Source: Kappaphycus alvarezii (lineage: Eukaryota; Rhodophyta; Florideophyceae; Gigartinales; Solieriaceae). Taken from it: 64,000 nucleotides of DNA. Below, in pieces: positions 24,796 to 36,234 of the stretch. A program made the position numbers and the translations under genes. The stretch covers positions 1,798,001 through 1,862,000 of the forward strand of contig NADL03000691.1 in NCBI GenBank assembly GCA_002205965.3, written 5' to 3'. The notes beneath the pieces were generated by a model that saw only the letters and a list, made by a program, of their open reading frames with translations, did not search any database and had not been told where the DNA came from. Each line of letters opens with the position of its first letter. Positions within the stretch are counted from its first letter, which is position 1.

Positions 24796-25449
24796 TTACA
24801 GTTGCGGAACCCTCTTCCAATTCATCTCCAGTTGCGCCTTTAATTCCGGATCGCTTGCCACCGACCCGCGTGCCAACCGCGTCATAATCCTGTCCACCAT
24901 ACCCTGCACCACAGCCCTTCGGGTAGTAGCCACCGTCGTCCTCCGTCCATCCTTGTACACTCCCTCTGCAACAGCCCAGCCGGTGAAATCAACATCCATT
25001 TTATCATCCGCCACATCCTCGCAGCCACCACACCCATTCCCAATGGCCGTATCCCTCACACTATTGAATGAAGCAAGCAAATTTCCCTCCTCCATCACCA
25101 GCCTGTTCAATTCATTACTCTCCTCGGAAAGGTCGGTGGACATATTATTCCTCGCAATAGTCATGACCAATGAAACGATGGCGCGCCTCGAGGCCCGGAC
25201 CAGACGTCTTGCACCGCGACGGCACGCTCTGCGGATTCGCACTGCATGGTGGCGGGGCAGGGTACGAGGTGCGTTGCTGGGAACTGCCTGGCGGTAAGGC
25301 GAGGCCTTGAAGTCGTATAGCGGTCCTGCATTGTAGTTTGTGGGGGGGATGGAGCCGGCAAAGGATCTGGCGACCAGGGGAGTGGCGAAGAGTGCGGCCG
25401 ATACCACCGTCAACAGGAGAGTGCGGGTGGTAAGGGGGAGGCCCATCAT
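24796..25449 (-). CDS. Putative secreted or organelle-targeted protein, 217 aa
   Basis: A single uninterrupted frame of 217 codons on the minus strand in unique sequence. The start at 25,449 is ATG-ATG, followed by a short polar stretch and a hydrophobic segment (LLLTVVSAALFATPLVA, about residues 11-27) that ends in small residues, as a signal peptide or transit peptide would. Residues about 62-87 are Arg-rich (HHAVRIRRACRRGARRLVRA). The middle contains an acidic Leu-rich helix and a C-x2-C pair (GNGCGGCEDVADD), and the C-terminus is helical and basic. I recognise no family. The long frame, the N-terminal segment and the absence of repeats elsewhere in the window make it the best host gene here. 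The complementary plus frame (24,719-25,297) is its shadow. Confidence 0.55.
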   Translation of the reverse strand: MMGLPLTTRTLLLTVVSAALFATPLVARSFAGSIPPTNYNAGPLYDFKASPYRQAVPSNAPRTLPRHHAVRIRRACRRGARRLVRASRRAIVSLVMTIARNNMSTDLSEESNELNRLVMEEGNLLASFNSVRDTAIGNGCGGCEDVADDKMDVDFTGWAVAEGVYKDGRRTTVATTRRAVVQGMVDRIMTRLARGSVASDPELKAQLEMNWKRVPQL

Positions 25450-28400
25450 CTCTGGGAAAGCGAGGTCGGGAGTACCAAGTGGGTGTGGGGGATAAGCCGG
25501 ATCGGCGCAGAGGGTAGGCGAGGGTGAGAATGTAGTTTGTCGGTGGTTATAAAGGGTGGTGGGAGGAGCAGACGAGGAAAGCGTTGTTAGGGAAGTGAGG
25601 GCTGGGAAAAAAAGGTATTATATGGATCCGTAGGGGTGAGAGAGTCGCTGGAATGCTGAGGAGCAGGTACGGATAGCGTACGGAAGTGATTTGCAGGCGA
25701 GAGGGATGTGGCAGGAGGAGAATGCTGAGGACCATTTATATGTTATATATGGGCAGGGATTGGGGATTGGAAGAAGACCGGGTCCAGAAGCGGTTTGTAA
25801 GGGGACTACAGTGGATAGGGAGCGTCCAGGATGGTGTGGGTGGAGGATTTGGTTGGATTGGAGGGTATCTGTGGTGAGTGATATTCTGCATGCGGGGGGA
25901 GGGGGGAGGGGGTAATGGAGGGGCGGAAAAGTTGTTTATTTTACACGGGTGCAATGGTTGTATGAGGTGAGGGAAGGGGTGAGGATGGTTGACGCTTTGA
26001 CAGGGGTGTCAATGAAGCGAGGAGCGAGGATTGTTGTTCTACTATTCAATTTTATTTGGAAAAATGAGCATGGTGAACCAAGCTGCACGACTTTGCCCTG
26101 GAAAATATATACGTAACAATTGATATTCGGTACGAAAGGTGACAACACTTTCAATTTGAATCATAGTGGTTTCATAAAATCAGCTTTTAATAAATGTCGG
26201 TAAACCTGAGCTTGAGCTTTTTAGTACAAATGTACAGTACAGTACAGTACTGTGCAGTACTGTGCAGTGCAGTGCAGTGCAGTGCAGTTTGTTGTGCGGC
26301 ACATACAATCGGCGAGGACGGCTTTTCAATCGATTTGAGCAGTTTACAGGATTGCCACAGTGGGCTCAAATATATAATGGATTCTCTGAGAGAAATAATG
26401 TATGATGATATAAATATCAGGACTCTCCTCCGTCATTCCCGACGCAGTCTCCATGGTGCAGACTGCACCATGCATCTTTTTCTCTGACCAACGAGTGTAC
26501 CGAATCTATATCCATTACTCTACTGCTGTTCAGTGCTACCATTCACAAATATGCATACATGCATACATCTCACGGACAAGTCTGTGCGCTCTCTACTACC
26601 AGACGTAGTGTACGGTACAAAGGATGCCGTCGGCACAAATGTACATAAACTTGTACTTGCAGCATTCTAGAAACTCTACCACGGCTACAGCAACAATGCC
26701 TCCCCCATTTAAATATTGAAAATCCATCCCACAATCAAACTTTATTTTGCTTTACAAAAATTCCATTCCCGCCACAATGCATCCCAGCCGTGTACCGAGC
26801 AGTACCGATGGTTGACGCTCAATCTGCACAACACCGTCACGAATCAAATTGTTTACAACTCAGCAGAGCACACCCCCGCTTTCTTGGGTGGTTTGAGTGC
26901 ATCTGCATTGTTCGTGTTCGTGTCCGTGTCAGGTAGCCATGTATTATTATTCACCGAGTCGCTGCAGACCGTATTTGACCAATACCAATGCTGGCCGGCA
27001 GCTGCTATCGATTCGCTTGCCGGTTCCCGCCCGCTACTGGCCACCTCGGTACATGCCCTGTTTCTCAACATACTGTACTGTACCTTACTACACCTTGGCT
27101 CTGTACTAGAGCTAGAGTATCCATAGGGTACAAACAAGCGGTACGGTACAGCATGTTCAATACTGTACTTGGGTTGTCTATTCCATAAGGACGACGACAA
27201 GTCTATTCTCCAATAGAAATCCCTAGTCTTACAGCGCAGTACCGCCTTGAACAGCAGCACAAAAGTGCAATCCTCGCCAATTCAGCTCCTGATTCAACAA
27301 AGTGTTACTACTATACAGTACTAGACTAATAGCCTGCGGGCGACTACCCTGCATACATAGACCCCTACTCGTTACTGCCCTCTGCTCAATACAGTGAATT
27401 TACTGTATGAAGCAAGCCATCTATATACAGTAGTAGACTCTTCGGTCAACTGATCCCGCCAACACTCATCTTGACAATCAACTTGCCACACCACCGTGTC
27501 CGCCTGGATGCCACACAAAGCCTTCAGTACACTGCGCCGTCATTCGACACCACGATCCTCATCGCCGCACTGCCGGTATATCATCGCACTATCCCCACCC
27601 TGCACCTTGCTTGACCTAACACTGTCAACATGATCCTGAATACGAGAAAAAATGCGCACTCCTGCAATTCATCATGTACAGGACGCCCTCAACTCTATTG
27701 GAAACCACCCCAAAATGTACACAAAGCAAGGTGGAATCCAAACCGGCGTGCCATAGTGAACAACAACAAGTTGAATGCGTTCAGTATCTACGAACCGATG
27801 ACGTTGCGACCCGAGTAGATTGACGAGCAAATCGGCTTTTCAAGCCGAGGAAACATCGTACTGCGCAGTCCACCTTGTAAGCCCTCCCCGACAGACCCTC
27901 TCCCGTTGAGCCAGCAATCATAGCCGCATACTGTACTGACCACTACATCAAGTGATACTGTACTACAACGCCTTGGACCATGAAATTGCAGCATCGGATC
28001 ACTCGCTACTGTACTGTACAGTCACTTGATCGTGATCCACATGGCCCCGCTTCATTTGCATTCATTCTGAAATCGTACATCCGTACTGTACATACAGTAT
28101 AGTACAGTACAGTACGGGCAGCCATTACGGCACGTCGGGCGCGCTATACCATGTTTCTCCACCATTTTTTCTTGTGCATTACATCGCCAATCATACATTT
28201 CTTGTTGGTGTAGCGAGCAAAGCATCCGTTGGGAATGGCCCGCCTGCGTTTCACTTTTCGGCCCCTCGCCTCGTGCTGTATTTCTCAGCCTGATTCCACC
28301 CTGGCACACGCCGTTTGTAACTGAAAGAGTCGTAGAGTTTGGCTCGCTATACCGTACTGTACGTCTTGGGAACCGCCCGCCGGGATCGGGAAGAGGTCGA

Positions 28401-29159
28401 AATTTATTTCTGGGTGATATCAAGTCGGATTTGACTGATTTGGCTGGCATCCGTGCTCAGCTTTTTTGTAAGCGACCGGTTCCATTGGTAGAGTTGGTTT
28501 GCGAGCAACAGTGGCAACATCCGTTGGAGGACACGCTTTCCTCTCCCTTCTCTGCTGAGAAAAAGGTTTTGATACGCCGCCACGCCAAATCATGCACTCC
28601 CAGCCTGCTTGTGGAATGTATCAAGCTTGCATCAGTTGTGTGCATCGAGTCGACTCGTTTGAGACAAATACCGCGCTGTGTGCAGTTTTGCAACGAGTGC
28701 CAAGTTGATAGGGTTCCCTGCATTTTGGGATACCTTTCAATGTTGGCATCATTGGAGCATGTCGGTTTCCAGAAAAAAGTGGTGACATTTCGCAACCTGG
28801 CTCGTTTTCCAGCAAAATCACTGTCGCTGTTTTGCATGCCCTCCACCGCCTGTCTGTCTTCCAAAACGCCTCCCCACCATTGTAGAAACTGCCCATGCCC
28901 GCAGCCTTGTATTGCTTTTCAGCCAACGGCTTGGCTGCAAACGATAGCCAAGAGTAGTCCATAAAACCAGTCTCGAACATTTCGCACTACTATACTGCAA
29001 TGCGACCACCCTCTACTCCATGAAATCATAATAAAATTAAAACTGTACTGTACGGTACGGTACCATCCAGTGCTCCATACAGTAGTACTGTACTGTAGTC
29101 GGAAAACTTTACGGCACTGATACTGTACTGCGTCCAATCCCATGATTATCAACGACCCA
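25450..29159. other. Unique island, right half: intergenic with GTACTGTAC motifs
   Basis: No gene I can support with confidence. The stretch just right of the 217-aa gene (25,450-25,960) would hold its promoter. It is purine-rich on the plus strand and carries no clear TATA box. Around 28,431-28,980 both strands stay open (177 codons plus; 119 and 135 codons minus). The minus frame 28,980-28,621 begins MFETGFMDYSWLSFAAKPLA and has balanced composition, so a real but unidentified gene may lie there. GTACTGTAC or its complement occurs near 27,072, 28,010, 28,083-28,112, 28,352, 29,045 and 29,085. Confidence 0.4.
26231..26288 (+). repeat. Pentanucleotide repeat (TACAG)n drifting to (TGCAG)n
   Basis: About eleven 5-bp units: the left part is TACAG repeated, it passes through a GTACTGTGCAGTACTGTGCAG stretch, and the right part is TGCAG repeated. 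Because GTACAGTAC is near-palindromic the strand can fold on itself. The left half is the same motif that is scattered through 18-29 kb. Confidence 0.9.
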
Positions 29160-30344
29160 TTTTTTGTGCTAGCGCCCCAGCCCCGACACTCTCCGACATC
29201 ACTCCCTGGCAAGGAAACTCACTTACCTTTTTGATCGCATCCGTCGAGCGCCCATCGTCTGCGTGGACGTCGCCGCTCGGAATTGAGCAACCGCGGATCA
29301 CCGATGCGAATACAGACACGCTCTATCCGTAATCTTTTCATTCAAATCATTCCGTCAGCTCACACAACCCAAGCTTTAAAACTCGTGCAATGCTCTCCTT
29401 TCACGCGCGCCCTCACAACCTTTGCTTGTCGCCCATCCACACCATCCTGCCCTCCCTTCCCCCCACGCTCCATCAAACTCCCCGCTCGTCTCTTTGCAAC
29501 ATCCGGACTTGCATACTCCCCGGAAACTACCAAGGGATTCGTCCTCCGTAACCTGCCCGCATTGCCAGTTTCCTCACCCGTAGTGATCTCCCGCCCTACA
29601 CCACACCTCTCATCGCTACTACCCCACTGCCGCCACTCCAGCCCTGCCTGCATAACATCTGGCCGATTCTTATCGCCCACAGCCTTTGGCCCGTCAGCGA
29701 CGCAGTGCTCTTGCTGATTTCCTCGTCCTTGTCGGGACAAACTCCTGCTGATTTCATCGCGCCCACCCAGGTGGCTCACGCTGCCCGCCTCGGCCTCCAT
29801 CTCATCATTCATGAGGCGGATGATCATGTAGTGCAGAGGTTGGGATGCAGTCATTGTCCCAGTCTCTGTTGCTGCGAAAAATGCATGGGATGCCTTCTCG
29901 CGCCAGCACCTGTTGCGGACTTTCCGTCTCATGATCACCCTCGTTGCAGTTCGGTCAAATTAATCTACGGCCACGCTCTCTTCCTCTTGTCCCAACTTCG
30001 CAACCGTCCTCCCCTTTCCCTAGCTGTGAGCGATTCCATCAAGATGATCCCGCCGATATACCTGTGTGCTCCCTCGTTCTCCAGACCCTCATCAATTGCA
30101 TGTCCGCTGAATTTGACCTTCTGCAGAACTGCTGGTACAAGATTGACGGCACCCCTTTTGGTCGTTTCCCTGAGGTGTCCACAGCGCTCCACATCTTGTA
30201 GGGGGCTTGGTTCTGAAATCAACCTTGGAATGGACATATTTCAAGTCTCACGGCCTGCGGCCCACCACATGTCCAATTTGCCCTTGTCCCCTGACCAATA
30301 CTCCCCTCGTCTCCCGGGTTAATATCCGAATGGAGGGCCTGCGC
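29160..30344. other. Unassigned GC-rich segment left of LINE copy E
   Basis: Long frames are open on both strands (29,705-30,322 plus; 29,938-29,360 and 30,237-29,965 minus). Plus-strand patches such as TPADFIAPTQVAHAARLGLH are protein-like, but I cannot match them to the LINE RT or to the other repeated module. It probably belongs to an upstream part of LINE copy E or to another element. No function assigned. Confidence 0.3.
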
Positions 30345-32330
30345 GCGTCCTCAGCAAGTCCCCTCACACCATCCGCTCACTCTCAGGTCGCACTCCCCAT
30401 CCGGTTGCGAGGGCATGGTTTCCAACCATTTTCCAGTATTATCTACGCCCCTTCCGCCGCAAGCATGACACCCGCCGCGAAGCATTGCGTTGCTGGCCGT
30501 GGCCATTCCTGCACCTCCATCTATCGCCGCATCCCCCGCATTCGCATTGTAGGTACTTTGCACTCCTCCCTGACCGCCTTAGGCTGCCAGGATCTGAGTT
30601 CGGCGCTCACTACTACTGCTCCTTCGAGCTTGAGACACTTGCATAGCGTGCCGACGGTCCCTTCATCTTCCTAGTGCAGATACTAGACGCCGCTGAGGCG
30701 CACACATCCTGAGAGGATGACTTTTGGGACGCCCATTCTGACCCTGACGACTACGTTCTATGGAGTCTAATCCGCTCCGCCGACACGATCGCAGTAACTC
30801 CCTTCTCTCCCCTGGCGCCTGCGCCCTCCTCACTGCCTATCCCTCCGCCACCTCGAGGCTCCACAATGATGTATGTTCAGTTAGCCCATGCTGACATCTT
30901 GATCTTCCCATTCACGGCCTGGTTGACCCGATCAGTTGCCTTCATTTCCGTGCCCCGATGGACCCCCGGGTGATCATGCCTCGATACGCAAGTCTGCCTT
31001 TGGCGATATGCATCGACACAGCACCGTTCGGGACCTATGCAGCAGATATGCATTAAGCTCGCCAGTCTCGCATGCCAGCAAGAAGCTCCTTCCTGCTGGC
31101 TAGCACCGCCGATCGCCTCGCTGATATCCTCGTCAAACCCAGGCCCCTAGTCCATGGTTCTCCTCCGGTTAAAGCGTGACATACAGTACGGCATGACGGT
31201 TCGCCCCCGTTTGTCTCCGCCACAATCCGACATGCCTCTGAATAGTGAGCCCGCTGACGTCTTGACACTTGATACGTTTGAGCGGAGGGTGCACGACGCA
31301 CTCCTTCCCGAGGACGCCGATGCTTCATGTCATGTCCGGTTGAACTTCGTCCCGTTCCGCTTTGGCAGCCTTGGGGCACTCTCTGCGTATTCTTAGTGAG
31401 TCCCGGATGCATACGCCAGAAGGCTGCCCGCCGATACTCTGTCGTCAACTCGTACCAACCGAAAGGGATATCTTGCTATCTGGTCTGGTGTCGCCCGCTG
31501 CCCTCGTTAACAGTTTGTTATCAGACTGACGGCAACTGTCTTGCAATAAAATCAGAAGGCCGTAATCCTCAATATGATCTGTGGTCACCCACATATACGA
31601 TGATGTGTGGTCAGTGATGCTGCGGCGCCACTTAGGAGTCCCCGTCTTCGATGAAACTGCCCCGCTCCTTTGCGCGGAATGCAAGGCGCCTAAGGACCAC
31701 CTCGGCGACCATGCCGCTGAACTGTGTAACAAAGGTCTCGGTTGGAAGAAACGCCACGAAGCAGTGGCAAAAGTGCTCGGCAAAGACCTGTTCAAAGCCA
31801 CTGGAGCTGGCGTCCACTATTAAGTCCCGTACTTAGTTCCCGGACTGGACGACCGACCTGCTGACATACTCGTCCACCCGACTACTTCTCCGGAAAACCC
31901 TACGCCCCCTCTCCCGGTTGCGTATGACATCACAGTCTCCTCACCTTTCCAACAGTGCATCCTATCCAAGGGAGCCCGGGAAGCGCGCGCTGCCGCCAAT
32001 GCGGCAGAACGACGGAAACTGAGGGACTTTGCGACCAAAATCGCCGCCATTCCTGGCCATGCTTCACCAGGACGCCCGCATCTCGGCTGGCAGTTTGTCC
32101 CGCTAGCCTTTGATTCCCTGGGATGCCCGTCGGAGACCACATCCAAGGTGGTCGACAAGTACGCGGCTGCCATCGCGGCCCGTATCGGAAGCTTTAAGGC
32201 GAAGGTATCCTCTCGGCTTTATCAAAAGCTCAGTTTTGCCATTCGGTCCACGTGTGCAACTTCAGCGATTGGTCGTAGCCCGCAACATGCAGAAGTTTGC
32301 CTCCCGCTCCAAAGCTAGCCAATTTTAGTA
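30345..32330 (+). mobile_element. LINE copy E (C-terminal half with best endonuclease-like domain)
   Basis: Begins at the post-RT block QVALPIRLRGHGFQPF (about 30,385-30,430). The clearest part is 31,600-32,310: MLRRHLGVPVFDETAP, a finger C-AE-C-x9-H-x4-C (about 31,670-31,730), KKRHEAVAKVLGKDLFKATG, RPADILV (about 31,853) and, after 20 residues, YDITVSSPFQ (about 31,925-31,950), then FVPLAFDSLGCPS and a helical tail ending near 32,315. C-x2-C-x-n-H-x4-C followed by R/H and P-x-D-x-n-D is the layout known from the restriction-like endonuclease of R2-type LINEs, which nicks target DNA to prime reverse transcription. It is frame-broken at several points and 5'-truncated. Confidence 0.8.
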
Positions 32331-32410
32331 GCCCTTTACAAGCATTGAAGAAAATTAATGTTAAACTCCCATACTGGGCCACTCCTGAAAACACAAAATC
32401 TCCAAATAGT

Positions 32411-32449
32411 ACACAAAATGGGGACACAAAATGGGGACACAAAAATGGG
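32411..32449 (+). repeat. Three 13-bp tandem units
   Basis: ACACAAAATGGGG is repeated twice exactly and once with a shift of one base. It lies just 3' of LINE copy E and could be a LINE tail repeat. Confidence 0.9.
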
Positions 32450-32589
32450 TGACATGGTTGGGACCTCGCTTCGTCGAGCAAATTTGATCCCACACGCAAA
32501 CACCCAAATTTGGCGCACTCTATCAGTTTTGCGCCAAAACCAGCTCGAAAGATCCGCTGATATCCTCAGCGAACAGAACGCCTCTGTCA

Positions 32590-35300
32590 AATAGCCATCC
32601 TCCGTGGCCCACGACTCCGTGGCGAGGAAAAGGCAGATGAAGGGTTCGGCTTGGACGAGCAGAGAAACTCGATCGCCAAGGCATGGGCGTCCAAGCAGTC
32701 GTGAGATGCGAGGCGCGGGGCATGATGACACTGGCGGCGGCGAAGGCGAGGGGGAGGGGTACATAGCAGAGAATCCTTCACCGCTCAGACGGAGAGGGAG
32801 GCAAGTTTGAACTCAGGACTGAACCGTGAGAGTGACGCCATTGAGGGATTAGTGTAAAGTCCTTCGGAGGTCGTCGAATTGACGCACAGAGGGATGAGAG
32901 TGTTACGGATTTGAGAGGCGAAAGACGTGAGTCAGAAGGCAGGCAGAGGCGCACAGTTGGTGCATGTGTGTGCACGAGGGTCGGCGTGCATCGAGTTTGA
33001 ATTTGAGGACGGTGGCGGTGAAATGCCGATCACTGAGCGGCTCTCCAAGAAGCTGAAAGCCATGGTCGGTACATTCGTCGACGGTGATTTCACCAAGGAA
33101 GGAAGGGCGAGCTTTGGAGCAGACAGAAGGGTAGTAAATGCGCCCTTTGCGCTGGTTGGAGTGCAGGCCAACGGCTGGACCGTGATTCTGGATCAACCGA
33201 AGCACAGTTCGAAGACCATCAAGTATCGCAACGAGGAAGCCGTCATCGCAAACCACTGATTGAGGAGGATTTCTATGGTCTCCTCGACCCCGCGGATGAG
33301 GGCGTGGATTGTAAGGGAAAAGAGCAATATACTGGCTGGGTCTCCTTTGTTAGGTACCCTGTGAACTATGGATCAAGGTGTGTTTCCGTTTGGGGACTAA
33401 CAAGGGTGATTGGGAGCAGCCGAAGAACATGATATTGGTGAAGCGGGCTAGGGTCCGCGTACGAGCGGGGAGGAATTCGAGCATAGATTGGCGGCTCACT
33501 CAGTGGAGTGAGTTGTGTGCATCAACCAAAATACTACGTGGGGGACTTGGGAGACAGTTTAGAGAAGAGAGCGCGTTTCATGGACAGTGGCATCAACGCC
33601 TGCCTTGATGCTGTTCACCAGTTGGAACGGGGCAATGAAGTCGCGCGTATCGTCTATGGCGGCAAAGAGCAAAACTATTGTCAAGATGCGACGGAGCACA
33701 GAGCCGACGGCGACGGGCCGAATCATTAGGGTTCGATGGGTAGGAGCGTATGGGCTGCGATAAGAGGAAGTACCGAATCCGGGATATTGGCAGATTCGAT
33801 GCATTTAACAAGCTAGGCTGCATGGACGACAGAGGCCTCCGTTATGTGGGGCGGGGACAGGCTGGAGTCGTGGAGGGGGATGTAGCTCTTGGAGCACTTG
33901 TAGAGGTTGCGAGTTGTTGCCCGCCACTGGGGGGTTGTGTGATGAGCGCATGGCTTTTCCATGGCGGGCGTTAGTGCATGGCCCATCAGCTCGGCGTGAG
34001 ATGTGGGCATCAGTTGTGACCAGAAGTGAGAGAGGACGGTTTTCCTGAGGCCACTCAGCGCGTTTGGAAAGGGCGATGATTGCTTGAGAGCGGAGAGCAT
34101 TCCAGTGCCCCCAGTGTGGACACGGCGAATGCGGTGAGCGAGGGCAGCATGTCTTTTAGCCTGATCCCGATATCGGGTCGGGCCGTATGGTACGGCGGAG
34201 AACGGCAATGGGGAGCATATGGAGGATTAGAAAGGCGCGATGGATGGCGTAAGGCCTACGGGCAAGGACCGTGTTTCGGACGAGCTTGATGAAGAGCAGG
34301 GCGAATGACTTGGGCCGCGGAATACCCAGAAAGATGTCCGCTTCACGATACGGAGTACGGAGAATGTCGATAAGGTGGGAGGGTTGTCAGATGGGGCGGA
34401 GGTATGACTCGTTGGCGTGCTGGTCATGGCGATTAGCTGGTTGCGGGGCAGCGGCGAGCAGGGAAGTTTGAGGTGACATCATCAGCCCAGGCAGAGGCGG
34501 GAGCAGTCGAGGGTGTGCGGGAAGAGGTATCTGGGATGCCTGCCATAGCCGCATTTGGGCCGGGGGGATTAGCCGGACCCGGAGCAAGGGTAGCAGTCGG
34601 GTGGAAAGCAGTGCCACTGATATTGGGGACAGGGGGGACGACAGGGTGTCCTGAGCAGGGTGGCGTTCAAGCTCGAAGTGTGAGGGTTAAGGGTGTGTGC
34701 AGGCTGGTTTGGGAGGGGTGTGGATGGTAGGATAGAGCGGGTCGTGGTGGGTTTGCCTCATTTGGAGCGGCGCTTTGCAACTCTGAGGAGGACAGGGTGC
34801 ACAAGGTTGGCGGGCGGGAGTGACGTGAGCACCGGCGGGATGAGTGGGGTTGTGGGTGGGGAGGGTGAAAGAGATGGGGTGGTGGCAGGTTTTGGGCTGG
34901 ACAGGGGGCTAGGAGATGTGGGAGCGGTCTTTGGGGAAACAGCAGGGGTGTGAACTGCGGCATGAGTAGCAGCAGCAGTTGGCTGCCGGCAGGTGCAGCG
35001 GGATAAGCGCAGGCATCCGGCGGGATGGGGGGGGGAGTGGCAAGGGGGTCCGCTTGGGCGCAGAGGACTTGGGCCATGGTGTGGCGGAAGGATGAGGGGA
35101 CCTTGGAGTGGAAAGCCAGAGTTTGGAGCGTGCAGACTGGTTAACGAGGCAGCAGCGGATGCCTTGGGAATCATAGGGGGAGCTGCACGGCGAGCGCAGG
35201 AGGCGGAGCCTTACGTAGCTAGAGGGCCGGGAGGTAGAGGGAAGCAGCGGACAGGACATGAGGAATGGTAGGGGGTTAGGGCCTCTGGACATAGATGACA
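32590..35300 (-). mobile_element. LINE copy F (nearly full length, minus)
   Basis: Reading minus from about 35,300: a Pro/Ser-rich ORF1-like segment (35,174-34,758), then an ATG at 34,427 that starts MTSTPTSHTSAPSDNPPT, DILRTPYREADIF and LFIKLV-like blocks (34,330-34,270) that match copy K, ITEASVVHAA (about 33,840), RPVAVGSVLRRILTIVL (about 33,750-33,690), SIKAGVDATVHETRSLL, a catalytic block with W-F then D-D-G-F around 33,240-33,258 (one base appears lost just before the two Asp), LLGEPLSDRHF, CASACLLTHVFRLS (about 32,910) and LPLRLSGEGF near 32,800. The finger and endonuclease domain are not seen. Many frame breaks. It lies tail-to-tail with copy E and head-to-head with copy G. Confidence 0.75.
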
Positions 35301-35429
35301 ACTAAGCGGCCCACGCCCGGGATAATGATGTGAGGGAATAGAGAGATGTGTCAAGCAAATACCATACGATCCACCCCGTTGCAATTGGGGCGGCCTTGCA
35401 ACGGCTAATGACAAAGAGGGTCCTGGTTC

Positions 35430-36130
35430 AGGCATTGTAAGACACGAGGGAATACCTCACCCTCCGGGAAGTGGCCAACGGAGTGCGCTGCGGACTTGAT
35501 TGCATTGTGCACAAAGTCCGGAGACAGGTCGCCAGCAAAGGCGAAGAACAGGACCATGTGTTCGTCTCAGGGGATGCGCATAACGTGTTAAGCTGTGTCT
35601 GGAGGTATACAATCATAGACCTCGGCGATCATAGAGCCGTCGTTACGTCGATTTCTTCACATGTTGTACGCTCGTCAGATGCCCTCGCTTGCTTGCGCCA
35701 TTTGCCGTGACGTGACGTCCCCGTTCAAGCAGTCCTCAATCATCAAAGCAACGCAAGTCGCTGGTGGGCCGCCGCCCTCACTCACCAACGCAAGGTCCAG
35801 GGCCTACAGCACAAGCTGTCAAGGCGCCTGGTGCCCCCCTCCCTGCCCTCCCGCGACCCAGGTTTCCGATTCCAGCCTCTGGTTTCCGACTCCCTCGGTG
35901 CCCTTCTCCGGAGACGGTATTATTTATCGAAGAGTTGTACCGAGGTGTAGCCAGGAAATGCCACACCTCGGACGCTACTATTCGCACACGCATCTACCAG
36001 CGCATCAGTTGGGCTTTGGGTCGTCGGTGGCTATGGCCATCATATCGCGCGCCCCACTGCACTTGACCGATTTGGTCCATCCAGTTCGTTCTCAACTTAG
36101 TCGGTCAGTCGTTGCACACTCAAGATAAGC
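35430..36130 (+). mobile_element. LINE copy G (internally deleted)
   Basis: Starts inside the RT with ANGVRCGLDCIVHKVRRQV (35,474-35,530) and then passes, with most of the RT and the finger missing, to the C-terminal domain: CRDVTSPFKQSSIIKATQVA (35,700-35,765) and a tail comparable to copies B and E (FRFQPLVSDSLGALL-like sequence around 35,870-35,915). An internal deletion of more than 1.5 kb relative to copy B explains the short length. Confidence 0.65.
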
Positions 36131-36234
36131 AATGAGTAAAGATCCTTCGCTCTATCTACACAACACATCCCCAACGAGGAAGTGATGCAGCCGGGGAACT
36201 AACTATGTTAGTGTTTTCCCTTGTACTGTAGTAC

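Noticed and set aside
27774-27794. 18-bp match (ATGCGTTCAGTATCTAC) to the LINE joint at 39,520
   Set aside because: Too short to call a LINE end. Flanks on both sides do not match.
29360-29938. 192-codon minus-strand frame as a gene
   Set aside because: It mirrors a Pro/Ser/Leu-rich plus-strand segment in GC-rich DNA and shows no domain. I cannot tell it from a shadow frame.
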